From Protonemura montana (lineage: Eukaryota; Arthropoda; Insecta; Plecoptera; Nemouridae), in the NCBI GenBank assembly GCA_947568835.1, contig OX387603.1, positions 16,454,651 through 16,518,650 on the forward strand: a stretch of DNA of 64,000 nucleotides. The letters are read 5' to 3'. Below are positions 38,743 to 52,242 of this stretch, one piece after another. Both the position numbers and the translations under genes were made by a program. Position 1 is the first letter of the stretch, and every line of letters begins with the position of its first letter. The notes under the pieces were generated by a model that ran no database searches, was not told where the DNA came from, and worked only from the letters and a program-made list of their open reading frames with translations.

Positions 38743-39616
38743 GCCGCGTCGGTCGGTGGTTCACCGAGCTGGCTGGCTGGGCGGTTGTAGGTACGCCAAC
38801 CCAGCAGCCAGCCATACAAACAGGCCGCAATAGTGCGGCAATAGAGCGTCGTAACGAGTCGACGCCGATGTCTGGAACAGCTCTCTGGGGTGGCATCAGC
38901 TCGCTACCAAACCAACTCTTATTCGTTCTCTTTTACTCTCTTCATTTACCCTTAAAGGTTTGCTGCGGGCTCGCACCACCATATACTTCTAGACACACAT
39001 TTTCTACCTTATACACACCGCGCGTTCACTCTACGGTATGTTGTGTGTTTTTTTTTTTCTGTTTTCTTTTCTTTTCTTTTATTTCTTTTTTATTATTCTT
39101 CAGCATAGTGTGTCGGTTGTGCCGCAAGAAATGGGCTACGACGCCGTCGTGCCGGGTGGTTCGGTCGTAGGAAGGGGGCGACGACGATGATATTCGTGCG
39201 TGGTTAACGCGATGCTGAAGCTGCATCTCGACGCCACTCAATTGTCCCCGATGGATGCCGCTAATCGTAGTCGAATTGAAAACAATAAAAAATACGTAAA
39301 CGATTCAGTTTTCATTTTGCACAGCCATGCTGCGATATAAACTGGCGGCGCAACAGTTGCCCAGCCTGTTGGCTGGTTTACATCACAAGTTTGTGGGGAC
39401 TTATGACTCGTGATTTTGGTAGCTCGGTCCGCCATTAACGGGATGCAATAGCAATGTGGTCAATAAAACAAAATTGGCCATCAACGGATCACATTGTGTT
39501 AACTATCATTTCTTCACCCCATCGTGGCAATCCGAAAATCGCACCTTAATTTCTATGTGGCCTACAATGAACCCTAGTTGTCAAGGGTGTCGACGACGCT
39601 GCCTTGAGCGGCTTGT

Positions 39617-39629
39617 GGGGGGGGGGGGG
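39617..39629. repeat. poly-G tract (G13)
   Basis: Thirteen uninterrupted G, about 90 bases before another G tract. Confidence 0.92.
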
Positions 39630-39720
39630 AGGCGTCGGGTAAGGTGAGACGTCGAAGGGTCCGGACTGCGGAATCTCTGCCGCTCGCCTTTGTTCGAGCG
39701 TCGGTTGGTCGTGGGTGGAA

Positions 39721-39735
39721 GGGGGGGGGGGGGGG
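39721..39735. repeat. poly-G tract (G15)
   Basis: Fifteen uninterrupted G, flanked by GGAA before and CAAG after. Confidence 0.92.
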
Positions 39736-42240
39736 CAAGTGGCTCCCCTGGCGGTCGTCGGTGGCCGCCGCGAGCCATTAACCAGGTATTTACCGGGCGA
39801 GATAACGACGCCGACAAACGCGTCCCAAATAGAGCGGCGACACCGCGGCGTCTTAGCACGTTGCCCCGCGTCGCCGCGAGTTACCCGGTTACACTGTTAC
39901 GCGAACAATGCGGTCGTAGAGGGGGCGATGTGATAGCTGCACTACACATCGTCGGCGTCTGGATGGAAGGGCGCCGTAAGAGAATGGTCAACGATTTAAG
40001 GTTCTCATATGCATTGATTTGCCTAAACTTGATTATGAGTTTGCGTGGTTTGTGATATTGTAGTCATAGTTGGCCAGAACCAAGGACATGCAAGTCGAGG
40101 ATATGCACCCGCAGACATTGTGGAAAACCTTGCAATTCTGAACTATCACTGTTTGACATCTTTAGGTCAATAGCTTTTTGTGAGGCGATCACAGTATAAA
40201 AATTAAAAATACCAACAAGTAACCATGAAAAAAAAACTAACGCCAGGCTCAGCCACATTTCCCCAACATTTGCATGTATTTCCATCGCACTTTTTTCATT
40301 AACACACCTGCTATGCACAGGTAGGTAACCCGTTCCGTTCGCGTGCAAATTGGCAAATCTTTCACCCCGTTCCCTCCCCACACGCTCACCGTTCTTGCCA
40401 CATACCTGTCACTCAGCCTTGCCCCACCCTGCACCCCCGTCCCACCCACCCGGCGAAGCAAGGGGTGCAGATCGAGCATGCATCTGTTAGGTTAACGCCA
40501 ACGTGTAGGCACGGTGGCAGGCATCCACACATTAATCCGACTCCCATTACTGCACATCCATAAAACATGAGCTGGTTCTGATAATGCCTCTCCATAATGT
40601 ACCCCCCTAGCCCCCAACTCCGCCCCACCCTGTGTGCACCCATTGTGCGATGCCGTGGACCACCCGACCACCCTTCCGAGTCCATGACCAGTCTTGACCA
40701 AGCAAGCATTGTGATATGGAATATGAGGGCTCGATCGAGTAAATTATGTAATAGTTGCTTTAATGGTTTTTTATGCCAGGAAATTATTTGATTTAATGGA
40801 ACGCGACGGGAGACTGAAATCAATCAGAGAGGGTGGTACGTTCGGAAGGAAGCTGAAGCAACGAGGGCAGCAAAGCATGGAGTAATATCGGGTGAAACGG
40901 CGCGGGCATTGCTAATTTAGTTACGTGTTTGTGCGTAGTACATGGGAGCGGGGCGTGGGGTCTGTCGGTTGGGTGGGACGGGTGGTTATTTGCGTTAACG
41001 TCTGCAAGCTGGCCAATTATTTGTTGGGGCCCACAACAATCATTAGTGAGCGTGGTTTCGATACCGCACAAGGGTCAAGTGGATCCTGAGAAGTGGTTTT
41101 CTTTAAAGTCCGGTCTAGTTTGCTGACCATCGTTGGATAATTAAGAGTATTTTGAGAGCCGATGAGGAATACTCGAAGAGAAAACGTCTCATTAGCAAAT
41201 ATAACAAAAAAATAGGTTGCGTATTTTTCAGTACCGAATATTTTTTCCTTAGCTGTGAGGTACCCCTTTCGAAAGAAATTCCAAAATTTACATAGGACGG
41301 ACCTTTTACTCTGAATTTCCTAGCAAAGGCGATATGGCACAGTTTATTAAAAGTGTGTCATATTTTGAAGCAAACGCAGGAACTGTAGTTGTAGGGGAGG
41401 AATTGTAGGTCAAGGTTTATTCAGTAATTTACATTAATCCCCAAATGTTATCCAAATGAGTAAAGGTACTCGTTTCATGTACCGGTACCGGTTGGCGCAT
41501 GTTGATTTCGCGTAAAAGTAATGCTACAGCACGATAAACTCAAGTCAAGTCCGATTCAAGACCAGCGCCCAGGTAACATCTCTCGGCTGCCGAGAAAATA
41601 TTTATCTTTCATGTCGACCTCTCGCCAGAGTGAACATGAAACATTTCGCTATCAAAATTCAAGCAACGCCCAAATAAAAATCATTTTACGAGCAATGAAT
41701 TCAACTCCGGTCTAAATCCCGCTAAATCCATTTAACCACTATTCCTGTTGCATTGCAGGTGTATAATCAAACGTCACTGGAGCCCTTGGGCCCAACCTGG
41801 CGGTACAAACACAACCATAGATTTCACCGTCCTTCAGAGACCCCCTACTCCTCTCTCAACCCTGTCGCGAACACTCACTCACGTAGACGTCAAATCAATA
41901 TAATTACGTTAAAATTTCTTTTTAATTAGCACCTGCATGTTGTGTAGATTGATTGACGTCAGCACTAATAATTAATTATTGCCTATGAATAATGCAACCA
42001 CTTTAAACAATGCTCGTAAACAAGCCCCGACGCTTTGGCCGCAGTATGGGGCAGGGGCAAGGGGCCCACAAATCGCACACTCGGTTTCCAATAGTGCCAA
42101 TATTTGCCATTCAATTCTGCCCGGTCCGATTGACCGTCACGGAGGGTAAGGGGGGGTATTTACCTCAAACACGTGCCGACGCATCAGTCACACCTCGATA
42201 GATAGTGCAGTCTACCGCGGGGGTGTATCGGGGGCCAGAA

Positions 42241-42253
42241 GGGGGGGGGGGGG
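42241..42253. repeat. poly-G tract (G13)
   Basis: Thirteen uninterrupted G, preceded by CAGAA. Confidence 0.92.
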
Positions 42254-42426
42254 CGATCATTCGCCACCAGGGAGCGACGTTAATAATTCAATAGCGGGCC
42301 AATGACGCTAGTGCAGCGCCGTCGGTAGTAACACGATTGTGACAAGTAAATGGCCGAGCGAGTCCTCTTGTCACAGGTATGTCATGTCACGGGTATGGAC
42401 TCCACGGTGCTGTACAGAGGCATACC

Positions 42427-42448
42427 GTGGTGGTGGTGGTGGTGGTGT
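42427..42448. repeat. (GGT)n trinucleotide repeat
   Basis: About seven TGG/GGT units. A similar tract occurs at 58160. Confidence 0.92.
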
Positions 42449-43797
42449 GCTGATATGATGATATTATTATTATTGCTGTCTCGTTTAGGTGATGAGTGCC
42501 TGTCGGGGCGACACAGCGGACGCCTCCCCCTACCCCTAGTGGAGGCTGTCAGATAGTGACGAAGTGCGTGGCGTGTTGTTTAACACGCGAAGGGAAGCGC
42601 ACTCATTTAAGCACGATGCAGCTTATAGAGAGAGTGTTTTGTGATTCGTTTTTGGAAATGTTGATTTTGAAACGGTTTTTGGATTCGTTTTGGTCAATTT
42701 TGATTCTCTGGGGTAATGGAAAACGCGGTGATGGGTTTTCCACGTTTTATGTATCTGTTGATTGGTGTGGACTCACCAATTTGATGTCGGAGTTGATCAG
42801 GCTGGGCGAAAGGGACGTATTGTTTCTGTCCAATCGTCATTGTTATAGATCTTCCTGAAAGAATGTAAACCAACAATTGGATTAAGATGTCACAAGTGAT
42901 TTGCAAATGCAGTATAATTTAAAATAGTGTTTTTAAGGGCCGGTTTTATAATCCCCAGTTAAGTTAATAGTTAACCCAGGGTTTCAGTTAACTTTGAAAT
43001 TGAGTTTTTCACCGCCAGTAAGTGCGGTACCATCATGAGAAAATTAAATTTTCTTCCTTCGGCCACGCACAAGCCACTTTTGTGGACTTCACTCATACCA
43101 TTTCATTTCATTTTTTATAATTATTATCCACTTTTAAACGCTTAAATTATACGCTTAAAGCAATGTTATGTGGATTTTTGGTATCATAATGTGAGTGAAT
43201 AATAAGAATAAAAACAGAAAAGCAATAAGTAGTACACGCTGCACATTCCATTTTTTCGTTTAGAAATATCTCCTAAATGCGGGATTTCTTGGAGTGTTGA
43301 CAAATGAAACCGTCAATTCCTCAAGTTAAGTTTAGTTCCCGTGCTTAATAATAGGTAAGTTGTGTGAAAGTCGCAGTGCGAAGTTTTATTGATGCTCGAA
43401 GTGGATGTTAGTCAACAACTCAACGAAACTGCAACGAAAGTAACCCCCAAGAAGGCGCCAATCCAATATTCTCGCGATGAGTTTCTTACTAGATTTGTTC
43501 TGCAAATGTTGTGAGAAATGTTGTGTGCTGAAGAAATTCAGTGCCGCCAGCAAAAAGTCTAAGAAAAAGTTTGAGGATTTTGTTGAACTTATTGGCATGC
43601 AGAAATCAATCGCTGATCTCTGATCTTCATTTATTTCCTATCTGGAAGAGCAAAGAATCTTTGCGGTTTTCCTTGATTATCCGGGAATAGTTGTAAAAAA
43701 TCGTAAGGAAAACAAAACTGATAGGTCAGTCATCAGACTCTTTGCGCTCAAGCATTTTGTTTTTATATCATCAGCTGTTTTAATTGATTGATTAATG

Positions 43798-44180
43798 GAT
43801 TTTAATGACGCACTGTTTTGACAACGAGTCCAGTGGTACTGGTCTAATGGTGTCGGTGAATGAGTGGGTGGTGATGAGGATGATGATTAACCTAATCTAG
43901 CTTAAAATGAAGGAGGAAAACCCGGTGTCGGCCCGCAGCCTACTCGTGTCAAAGAGCATCAACAGGACCAACGGCTTAACGTCCCTCCCAGAGGACGGTA
44001 CAACGTGAACAACATGACTCTTCCTCAAATCCATGCTTGGAGAGGTTGATAAACAAGACAATTGAAGTTGCTGTCCTAACTTTCAAGCTGCCAATATCTC
44101 TTCCAAACAGAACTGGTCATGTGTATGATGGTCACACAAACAATACCTGACTCAACACTGTGTTGCTGAACTAAATCAAT
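43798..44180 (-). mobile_element. 5S-derived SINE, copy E
   Basis: Starts on the plus strand with the reverse complement of the tail (AATGACGCACTGTTTTGACA), followed by TACTGGTCTAATGGTGTCGG, the body with CGGCCCGCAGCCTACTC, and ends in part of the 5S-like head (ATGGTCACACAAACAATACC and GACTCAACACTGTGTTGC). The head's A box is lost or very diverged. Confidence 0.92.
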
Positions 44181-44553
44181 CATCCACAAATAATAAGGAA
44201 TTCGAAGTTCAATATCTCTACATTGAATTGGAACCCAACTCTTTCAAAGGAGACCGTTTCCAAGAGAAGTTTATTAAATGTCGCAGAACATTATCTAACA
44301 TTTTCTAGACCTTAGAAAATGAACAAGGAAAGTCACTAAAAATGTAAACTATCTCGTATTCTGCACGGGCAGATCGCCAGTCGGTCAGACCTGTCCTATA
44401 ACTCCCTATTATAGGACGGCAACGCAACGATGACCCTCGCATTGCGACAATAGCGTACGCATCATTCAGCCTGCCAAGGGGTGGGGAACTACGGCACCCA
44501 TATGTCGTGCTATCGGTTACAAGGTGTACCCTTCTGCCAGCCACCCCACAGCG

Positions 44554-44575
44554 CCCCCCCCCCCCCCCCCCCCCC
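44554..44575. repeat. poly-C tract (C22)
   Basis: Twenty-two uninterrupted C, preceded by CACAGCG. Confidence 0.92.
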
Positions 44576-45211
44576 ACTGATATGAAAGCTCAATCAGAGG
44601 CGAAATCCTCTCGACTCGTCGAGCAGGATGGATATCAGAAGTGGCTATTGGGATCATTCTTGCGGGTAGCAATCGCGGGCAGCAAAAGTATTGTGAAGAT
44701 TTTCAACTTGAATGTTTGGTTTTGAAGGGTATTTAGAAGTTCATTGTTAGCATATAAGTGTTTGTTTTTAATTTGATTTGTGTTTTAAGAGTTCACTGGC
44801 AATTAAAGTTTTGATATTATTTTGCATGAACCATCGGCTTTCAGGCTGACATTTTGATTTTCTTTGTGATTTGAAGAGTTTGAAAAATACCTTGGGTCGA
44901 CTTTCGGCTGAAACAGTTCCCATAAACATTCTTTCCTTTTCCGCTTCCCTCCCCAGTTCACAAGCATGATACTGTGAGAATTACGGGATAATTTTCGAAA
45001 CCATTTTTTAGTCCCCACGCTTCCTAAGAAGCACTTGACAGGTGTCAAATCAATATATGAAACACATCGAAAGATTGTAGGGGAGCAAAACTGTGCCTTG
45101 AGTTGCTTCAGCAGATATCTCAACAATGCAAAAATATATATTTCGGAAACCTATAGCAGAATGAGTTATGGTTAGTGCACGGGAGATTGATTGCAATAGC
45201 AAATCCAAAAC

Positions 45212-45236
45212 AAATTTTGATTTTGATTTTGATTTA
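45212..45236. repeat. (TTTTGA)n simple repeat
   Basis: About four TTTTGA units. Confidence 0.85.
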
Positions 45237-45831
45237 TTTTGAAAATTGGAAAATTTGATTTTGATAGCTGAATGAAGCTTTGAAAACTGCTGTAAACTTA
45301 GTAAAACCACAAAAGAATATTTGTTGAATAAAAAATTAAATAAAACCCATATTTCCAGGAAAATATGTCCAAAAAATAGTCGAAAATTACAGGCAGACGG
45401 TTGCTTTGTCCACAGACTAGAATCACTTAAATTTATGACAAAATCTTTTTTAAGCGCAGCATCACATTTTCCCGTCCAGCTGACACCATTTTACAACAAC
45501 ACCGTGCCCAACAAAAAGTCAACTTTCATCGCTCTACTGCTCTCGAATGAAAATCATTGTACTCCTAACAATACGATTGACACAAACGATTAAAAAACGA
45601 ATGGACCTGCTCTACCCTTCCTCGCGTTGCTCATTATCCAGTGGCACTGCCACCACCACCAGTTCTTCACAAACAGCTGATTGCGTACCATAGTCCAATT
45701 GCCCAACCTGCCACATAAGGCACAGGACCAAGGAGCCCTTACCACAAACAGATTTATCACAAGCAAGCCCATTGAATCGCGGCTGACAGCTCAAAGTAGC
45801 CAGCCTATCAATGGGGTGGCCCAACCATTCG

Positions 45832-45845
<14 letters not shown>

Positions 45846-45878
<33 letters not shown>
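45846..45878. repeat. (GT)n followed by poly-G tract (G33)
   Basis: A GTGTGTGTGTGTG stretch (about 45832-45845) leads directly into 33 uninterrupted G. Confidence 0.92.
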
Positions 45879-45880
<2 letters not shown>

Positions 45881-47383
45881 ATCGGATCACCCCTCACGAA
45901 CACCAATTTTTTTTTGCCTCAGCGCATTATCATTCTAATTATTTCCACCATCGCTTTGACGCAACAATAATATGATACAATTGGAAGGCTAAGTGCACGC
46001 CAGGCTGTGAGGGCATATGCCATTGCATCGAAGGCCCTTGCGCACTGTATTGCTTCCCTATATATAAACCCTCTGATGATGCACTGAGTTTTTTTTTGAC
46101 ATGTGTCAAAATTAATGTCGAGATGGGCATTGGGTACGTCATTTCGACGTTTACGGATGGGGTGATTTATAAAACTGCGTAATCCGTCAGGTTTGAATCT
46201 TAGAGTGCAATCGCGGGATTGCTTTTTAATGCTCGCGTCGTGGGGACTTTCGACTTGAATCAATTTTCTTCTCTACATTTTCTGCACCGCTTTTCTAGAT
46301 TAGGGGAGGAATGTGGTTTGCTTTGCAAGTCTGCTGTAGCCGTGTTTAAATTAGGAACAAAAGAATGTCTAAAGACGTTTGCATTGTATTTCCATATTGA
46401 CCAGTATGATAAGGCTTTCCCACTCAACATTTATTTTTCATCGGCCTTCCACAGTGCTTACGTAATACTGTCCTCACGAAATAATGACCGCCAAATTACT
46501 ACTTTACCGGGAAAAAATGGAAGATGCTACTAGATGGAGTCCTTGTCGTTTCGAGTGTTAAGAAATTGTGTATCGTTATTTCTCGCAGATTACTCGCATT
46601 TGAGGCTAGTTTACGCTCAGTTAATCTTTAATGATGATAACGTCAACGATTGATACACGTATCGATATTTTAAGTCACATTTATTTAATTGTAGAGGTTT
46701 GTTAGAAAAGGACGATCGCAAGCGCAATCGGGTGGCGTCTTCCGTAACCACGTGTTGCAGGCTCTTTTAATCAGAAAAAGTGCAAGATTAACACTGGCTC
46801 TCTGACTATAGCTTTAAACTCAATAGTTTAATTGATTCTAATCACTTAACCTCAAAACTACAAATAATCTAAATCAGCAAGTTGAAATCAAATGACCCAT
46901 ACAATCTGGTCGAAATTTACAGAAAATAAAAGCCATGCCCTTCAAGTCTCCAGAAACGACTACAGCATTCTATCATATCGTTAAAATTGCATGACAGTCA
47001 TGGCCTGAAACATGTCAGTGTCACAAACCCATCACATAGCAACAACATCCTTTTCCAAATCTAAATTTCGACGTTGCCTCGTTGCCTTTTATATCCACCC
47101 CATTTACTCTGGTTTGTACCGTAAAACTTTTCAATTTACACCTAACAAAAGCCCGTGATAACGCATGCAAAAGCGATGGGTCAGCCCCCCTCCCCCACTC
47201 CAGTCCATTGAAGCCCCCAAAACATCATCCCGTAGGCACACCATAGCATCTGCGACAAGACTCCATTCAACGCCACTCCATAACATCCCAACATGTTTTC
47301 TGCTCCTCTCTGAAACGAAATCCACGTGCTCTGCAGTCGCTGCTGATGGCGGCACAGTCAGGAGAGTTCAAAAGATTGATCAG

Positions 47384-47395
47384 CCCCCCCCCCCC
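47384..47395. repeat. poly-C tract (C12)
   Basis: Twelve uninterrupted C. Confidence 0.9.
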
Positions 47396-47558
47396 TCACC
47401 TCGCCCCTGATTGGTCGCATTGTTTGCAGCGGGAGCCCAGATTCTTGCGTCGCCCATCTGTGTCCAAAACGGGCTCATCAGTCATTGTTAACACATTACG
47501 GGCAAGAGTATCCGATGTCTGCAAGTGGCTCGCTCGGTGGCGGATCAAGGGTACGGTT

Positions 47559-47570
47559 GGGGGGGGGGGG
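47559..47570. repeat. poly-G tract (G12)
   Basis: Twelve uninterrupted G, followed by AGGGG. Confidence 0.9.
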
Positions 47571-48554
47571 AGGGGTACAATCTGCCCGCCAGCACGTTCT
47601 AGTGGACGGGAATGGCAACGCAATGTACTTACTTATTATTCAGCCAAGTCATTTGGAGGTTTCCGCAAAACGTGTCATCAAAAGTGCGTTAACATTAAAT
47701 TTAAAGATTCGATTGTTGGCTAAAAATACCGTTAACTAACAGACCGTCCAATAGTACTGCCAGCCTGAGTAACATTAATATTACCTACGCATATTAAAAA
47801 GTCAGACCGTTACCTACACAGCCAACAAGTCAATAAGGTAATTGGAGCTGGAGAGCGTAGGTATTCGTTAACTTCCATACATTTCTATACAAACCTACTG
47901 CAAATAAGTAAATTCCATAAACAAAGGCGCACGGAGCGCGTCCACATGACCCTTTCCCCACCCCCTGAGAGCACTGCGCGACCCCCCACAGCCCCAGAGA
48001 TGACCACGTCAGGCGGAATTGCGTTCATTCGAATATTAATGCCCATCTCACACTAATTTTAATTATTATTATACGGACTCATCTCTCGGCCGTAATTCCC
48101 ATCTCTTTCGCACACCTCTGTGCCGGACGCGACGTAACGCTGGCGAGCGAGCGAGAGCGACTAAGGGACGATGAGTGAGCTAGAGGATACCTCCCCAGTC
48201 CAGGCTTAATAAGACGGGAGATGAGACCGAGCTGGTTTCATTATCCCTCAACTAACACGGGCTCTAATGGCTTATTCCGACCATTCATAATAACAACGGT
48301 GTGGCCGTCGGTATGGTAGTCGGAGGTGGCAACTCTATTATTACTTTCTACCCTTACAACGAGGCGAGGTCGCCCTGATGGAGCGGGCTGGACTTCCTCG
48401 CAAGGCGGCCGCACGTCATCTCCGTGGATGATTAGTGCGTACACGCACCTTCGGATGCCGGGAGGGGGGTGGGGATGTGCGATGTGCGATGTGCGTGGAA
48501 TGGTGTGGATGGAATGACCATCGGGTAGGCCTATGGTTTATTAGTCTGATTTAC

Positions 48555-48754
48555 NNNNNNNNNNNNNNNNNNNNNNNNNNNNNNNNNNNNNNNNNNNNNN
48601 NNNNNNNNNNNNNNNNNNNNNNNNNNNNNNNNNNNNNNNNNNNNNNNNNNNNNNNNNNNNNNNNNNNNNNNNNNNNNNNNNNNNNNNNNNNNNNNNNNNN
48701 NNNNNNNNNNNNNNNNNNNNNNNNNNNNNNNNNNNNNNNNNNNNNNNNNNNNNN
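48555..48754. other. assembly gap (200 N)
   Basis: Exactly 200 undetermined bases, a length that suggests a fixed-size scaffold placeholder. The true distance and sequence between the flanks are unknown. Confidence 0.98.
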
Positions 48755-49602
48755 ATTCAGCGACGCATCTGTTAAAAAGAGGGCGTTGCGAACGTTGACC
48801 GGTAGGCAACCCGCTAGTTGTTGTAGTGCACCGGTTGTCTACTTATAAGGGGTCATTCTAGGGTACATTGGTGTCAGCGGTGCGGCTAGAACCCACGACT
48901 TCTGTGAGCAAATCGGTACGTACCGGGATCGATTTTGGTGACCAGGTCACAGAAATTATGGACTTAGACGATAATGGTTGTAATCTCCTTGCTAAAAATG
49001 TATGTCCAAGTGAAGGCTACGCAGAAATACCAGACTGCATGGTTGATACGTACCAGATAAATGAAGGCGTAATTGCCAAGGCAAACTCAAGAAATGTTTT
49101 TTTTTTAGGCAGAAGCTTTTTCAGAGGCAAGTCTATGTGTGCAATTAGTAAGCGTACGTTGGTAAATCCAGCAAATTACGATTGATTTTCGAATTCTACA
49201 AATTTTAAAAATTAATTTCCTATCAAGCGATAAAATGGCATTGACATACTGACTTGATTATTTTTTTCAGTGGTTTTTATTGAATATTCCAAGTCGTTCG
49301 TCATCCGAAATTGCAGTGTTGTCATTCAGTTCACTTTTGAGCAGCTCCCGCAATCATTATTTTCCAAAATTTAGAAAAGACTCCGATTTTTCATAAAACC
49401 GATCTTTTGAAGTCCTGTTACCGAAACACCTGACACGCCCAAATTGCGTCGCATGCACGCACTTATTCGCGTGACTGATTCAGTCAAATATTTACGCGTT
49501 GAAATCAGTCGACTTCGAGGCCTTAGCGTGTCACCCCCGAGAGCCAAAACGGCGACCAATCTGCCATTAGCGCTTTTGTGGAAAATACGTTCGTATTGCA
49601 AC

Positions 49603-49631
49603 GGGGGGGGGGGGGGGGGGGGGGGGGGGGG
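49603..49631. repeat. poly-G tract (G29)
   Basis: Twenty-nine uninterrupted G. Confidence 0.92.
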
Positions 49632-50691
49632 AGTCCAGAGGGGGTGAGCCCGGCGAAGGGGGGAAACACGGGAGTAAATGAATAGCGAATCTGTCACCGG
49701 AAAAGCGAGTCGATTTGTAAAAACAGCAAACAATAAAAGGCACGGGCAACAGCCCGTGATAATTTGTTGCGTTGAGGCACGAATGAGCAGCGTTTGTTAG
49801 GGACGAGATCGAACCTGCTGTTTGTAGACAAACCCTTTGCAATTTGTTACAATATCAGGAACCCCTTGGCAAACGACATGGTATCAGAACTAAGAATGAC
49901 AAACATAAATTATCCGTTATTGTGCGCGCAGTATTATTCGATTGTCGGGAATGAGAAGAGAACAGCAGGGTAAAATAAAGGATACTAAAATATCATGCTG
50001 GATTTAATGTTTTTCTACCAATTTATGGTACTATTTTATTATCCAGAACTGTCAATAAAATGCTCATTAAAAAAAGCCCTGATAGAGGAACCGAAAATGG
50101 TCGAGAGCCAATAGATTTATTTGGTACTCATGAGGTGGAAAACATTAATTTGTGATCTAAGTGAAACTAAAGATATTGTTTAAGCGTGTGAGTAGAAAAG
50201 GACACATATCTTATGTTAGAAGAACTAGTCTCAGCGTAAATGGTGTTTCTAAAAGATAGGTGGTTTCTTAATATGTGTGCCTCGTTGCAAGGCCTTGTCG
50301 AGCACGTGTTTCAATCAAAGAAAACCCAAAAACGTCAAGAAACTAATATCAAGAGTTTTTTTTTTTAAGATTAGATGCACATGCTATCTGTGATGCTATA
50401 CATTTTTCATACGGAACAGTTCATTTTAGAAAATCTATCAACTAAGCCTAAAGGAAAAAAACTGAAGACATCAAAATTTCGCCTCGCCCCGTCGACATCG
50501 TACAGTGGCGCAACAGTGGGCCGGGTGGGGTGGAGCGGGGCGAGGGGGGGGAATCATGTTTGCAGAGAAAAACAGCGAATGCAACCTGTCCGCCAGCAAT
50601 CGGAACAGAATAAAAACAAAGGCAATTATCGGCGAGTTGAAGCGTGCTCTATTGGTCGGCCATCGAGCCATTGGTTGCCGTAGGTAGGTTT

Positions 50692-50703
50692 GGGGGGGGG
50701 GGG
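50692..50703. repeat. poly-G tract (G12)
   Basis: Twelve uninterrupted G. Confidence 0.9.
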
Positions 50704-52054
50704 TCTGATTGTTTCTACGGCGTTTCGCGCGGCAATCAGAACAAAGCGAATCAGTTTTTAAATCGACATGGTAGATTGGTGAGCACGCGGACATCGCGGA
50801 GAGAGATGGTGAATCGGAATAGGTTTCTTTCAGCTGTTTTTGTTAAGTAACTTTCAATGAAACTATTGAAACGTCACAGGATAAGATTTACACACTTTTG
50901 GTGTGAAGAAACAAGTTCCGATGTCTTATTCAGTTCTGAGGGTGGATTGTTATTGAGAGTACAAAAATAAATAATAAAATTATCTTGTGCCCATGGGAAA
51001 GATTGGGGGGTGGACAAGAAGAGGCTCCCTCACTTCTAGTCGGACTTCGAGAAATTATTAAGGAAATTTATTTGTGGGGAGAAATTACTGAGGATTATTC
51101 AATGAGTCAACGTCTTCTCGACAAAAGTGACGTTTTAGTAAAAAAAAAATACTGTTCACACTTTTCTCCCCCTTCAAAAAATTTACTAATCTACTTCACT
51201 GTGATACCGATTGTAAAGGATTATAAGAGTGATTTAGATTGTATATTTCGCGTGCCTTTCTGTTAAGTCGCCGATCGTCGGTACCTTGCTAGGTCAACAA
51301 ATACTATTTTGAACGCCCATAAATAAGTTTCCCGATAGTGTAATCGTGAATGTATGTAGGATTATTAATTAAAACACGTTAATTTCAATATCACATACAT
51401 CTAGCAAAGTGTACTCAAAAAACAATGTTCATGAAATCAAGCTGATGCTTTTTGTTCCTCAAAACAAATTCATAAACCACGATAAATATAAACGACCATA
51501 AATTGAACAAAACATTGTGCTCGAATAAATTCCACCAACACAATCCACCAACCGACAGCATTTCCAAACGAACGAACAAGTCATCCGATCGCGCCGACGG
51601 CCCCGTGTATCGCAACGCAAAGTAACGATCGAATTTGCGTACGGCTCAATTGTTTCCCGACAGCACCCCTTCCCACACCCCACCCACGCCCCCACCCCTT
51701 GTAGCTATCTGTGTCAAATCAACGAGATTCCGTCTGGCCACGTCGAGACCGTGCGCAAGACAGTGAGCGGACTATCAGCGAACCGACGCGAGCAAGCGAG
51801 AGACAGCGTTCACAAACCGCCAGCCATAGTGGTTACCTCTCTCGTGCACCACGAATTATGGCGCTTGTCACGGGTGTTCATTTGTAGATGGAGTTTTATT
51901 CCCTAGAGAAACGCTCCAATCACGAGCCGAGAAAATTGCTTATCTCCGTAGCCAATGGAAGTGGCCGCGGGAGTGAGTTTCCTTCAGTTTTCCACAGGCC
52001 CAACGCGAGAAGAACAATGCTTGCCACGTAGCTAGATGCAGCGCTCGGCGTGGG

Positions 52055-52071
52055 GGAGAGAGAGAGAGAGG
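52055..52071. repeat. (GA)n dinucleotide repeat
   Basis: About eight GA units in a purine-rich stretch. Confidence 0.88.
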
Positions 52072-52160
52072 AAGAAAGGGCTACGCCAGCGCCAGTGTCA
52101 ATTACGAGAACCTGCCTTGCATGCCACAACCGTGAGGAGAGTGGGGTAGGGGGTGGTGAA

Positions 52161-52179
52161 GGGGGGGGGGGGGGGGGGG
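52161..52179. repeat. poly-G tract (G19)
   Basis: Nineteen uninterrupted G, preceded by GGTGAA. Confidence 0.92.
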
Positions 52180-52225
52180 CATTAACTTAATGCTACTAGT
52201 AATCAAGCACCAGCAAATATTTGTA

Positions 52226-52242
52226 TTTTTTTTTTTTTTTTT
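52226..52242. repeat. poly-T tract (T17)
   Basis: Seventeen uninterrupted T, the longest A/T homopolymer seen in the window. Confidence 0.92.

Larger units (their letters stand above)
32103..43797. other. non-genic region upstream of knot, part 2
   Basis: No protein gene can be supported. It is punctuated by GC-rich blocks at about 33150-33490, 34000-34350, 36300-36500, 38740-39240, 39590-40000 and 42020-42350, poly-G runs at 39617, 39721 and 42241, a (GGT)n repeat at 42427 and a possible TATA element at 38735. A 10-base direct repeat (GGTCCTAGCC) sits at 37785-37801. The rest is AT-rich single-copy-looking sequence. Confidence 0.65.
44181..48554. other. non-genic region upstream of knot, part 3
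   Basis: No supported coding region. It contains homopolymers C22 (44554), G33 (45846), C12 (47384) and G12 (47559), a (TTTTGA)n repeat at about 45212-45236 and (GT)n directly before the G33 run. The stretch 46480-47340 is AT-rich and featureless to my eye. Confidence 0.65.

Noticed and set aside
38868-39170. 100-codon frame downstream of TATATATA
   Set aside because: The second half translates a T-rich simple stretch (Phe-rich); no homology recognised.
48875-48950. Minus-strand tRNA-like B box (GTGGGTTCTAGCCGC)
   Set aside because: The T stem pairs poorly and no cloverleaf can be drawn around it.
48868-49185. Open frame of about 105 codons on the plus strand after the gap
   Set aside because: No motif or family recognised, no neighbouring exons or splice context, and the length is within chance expectation.
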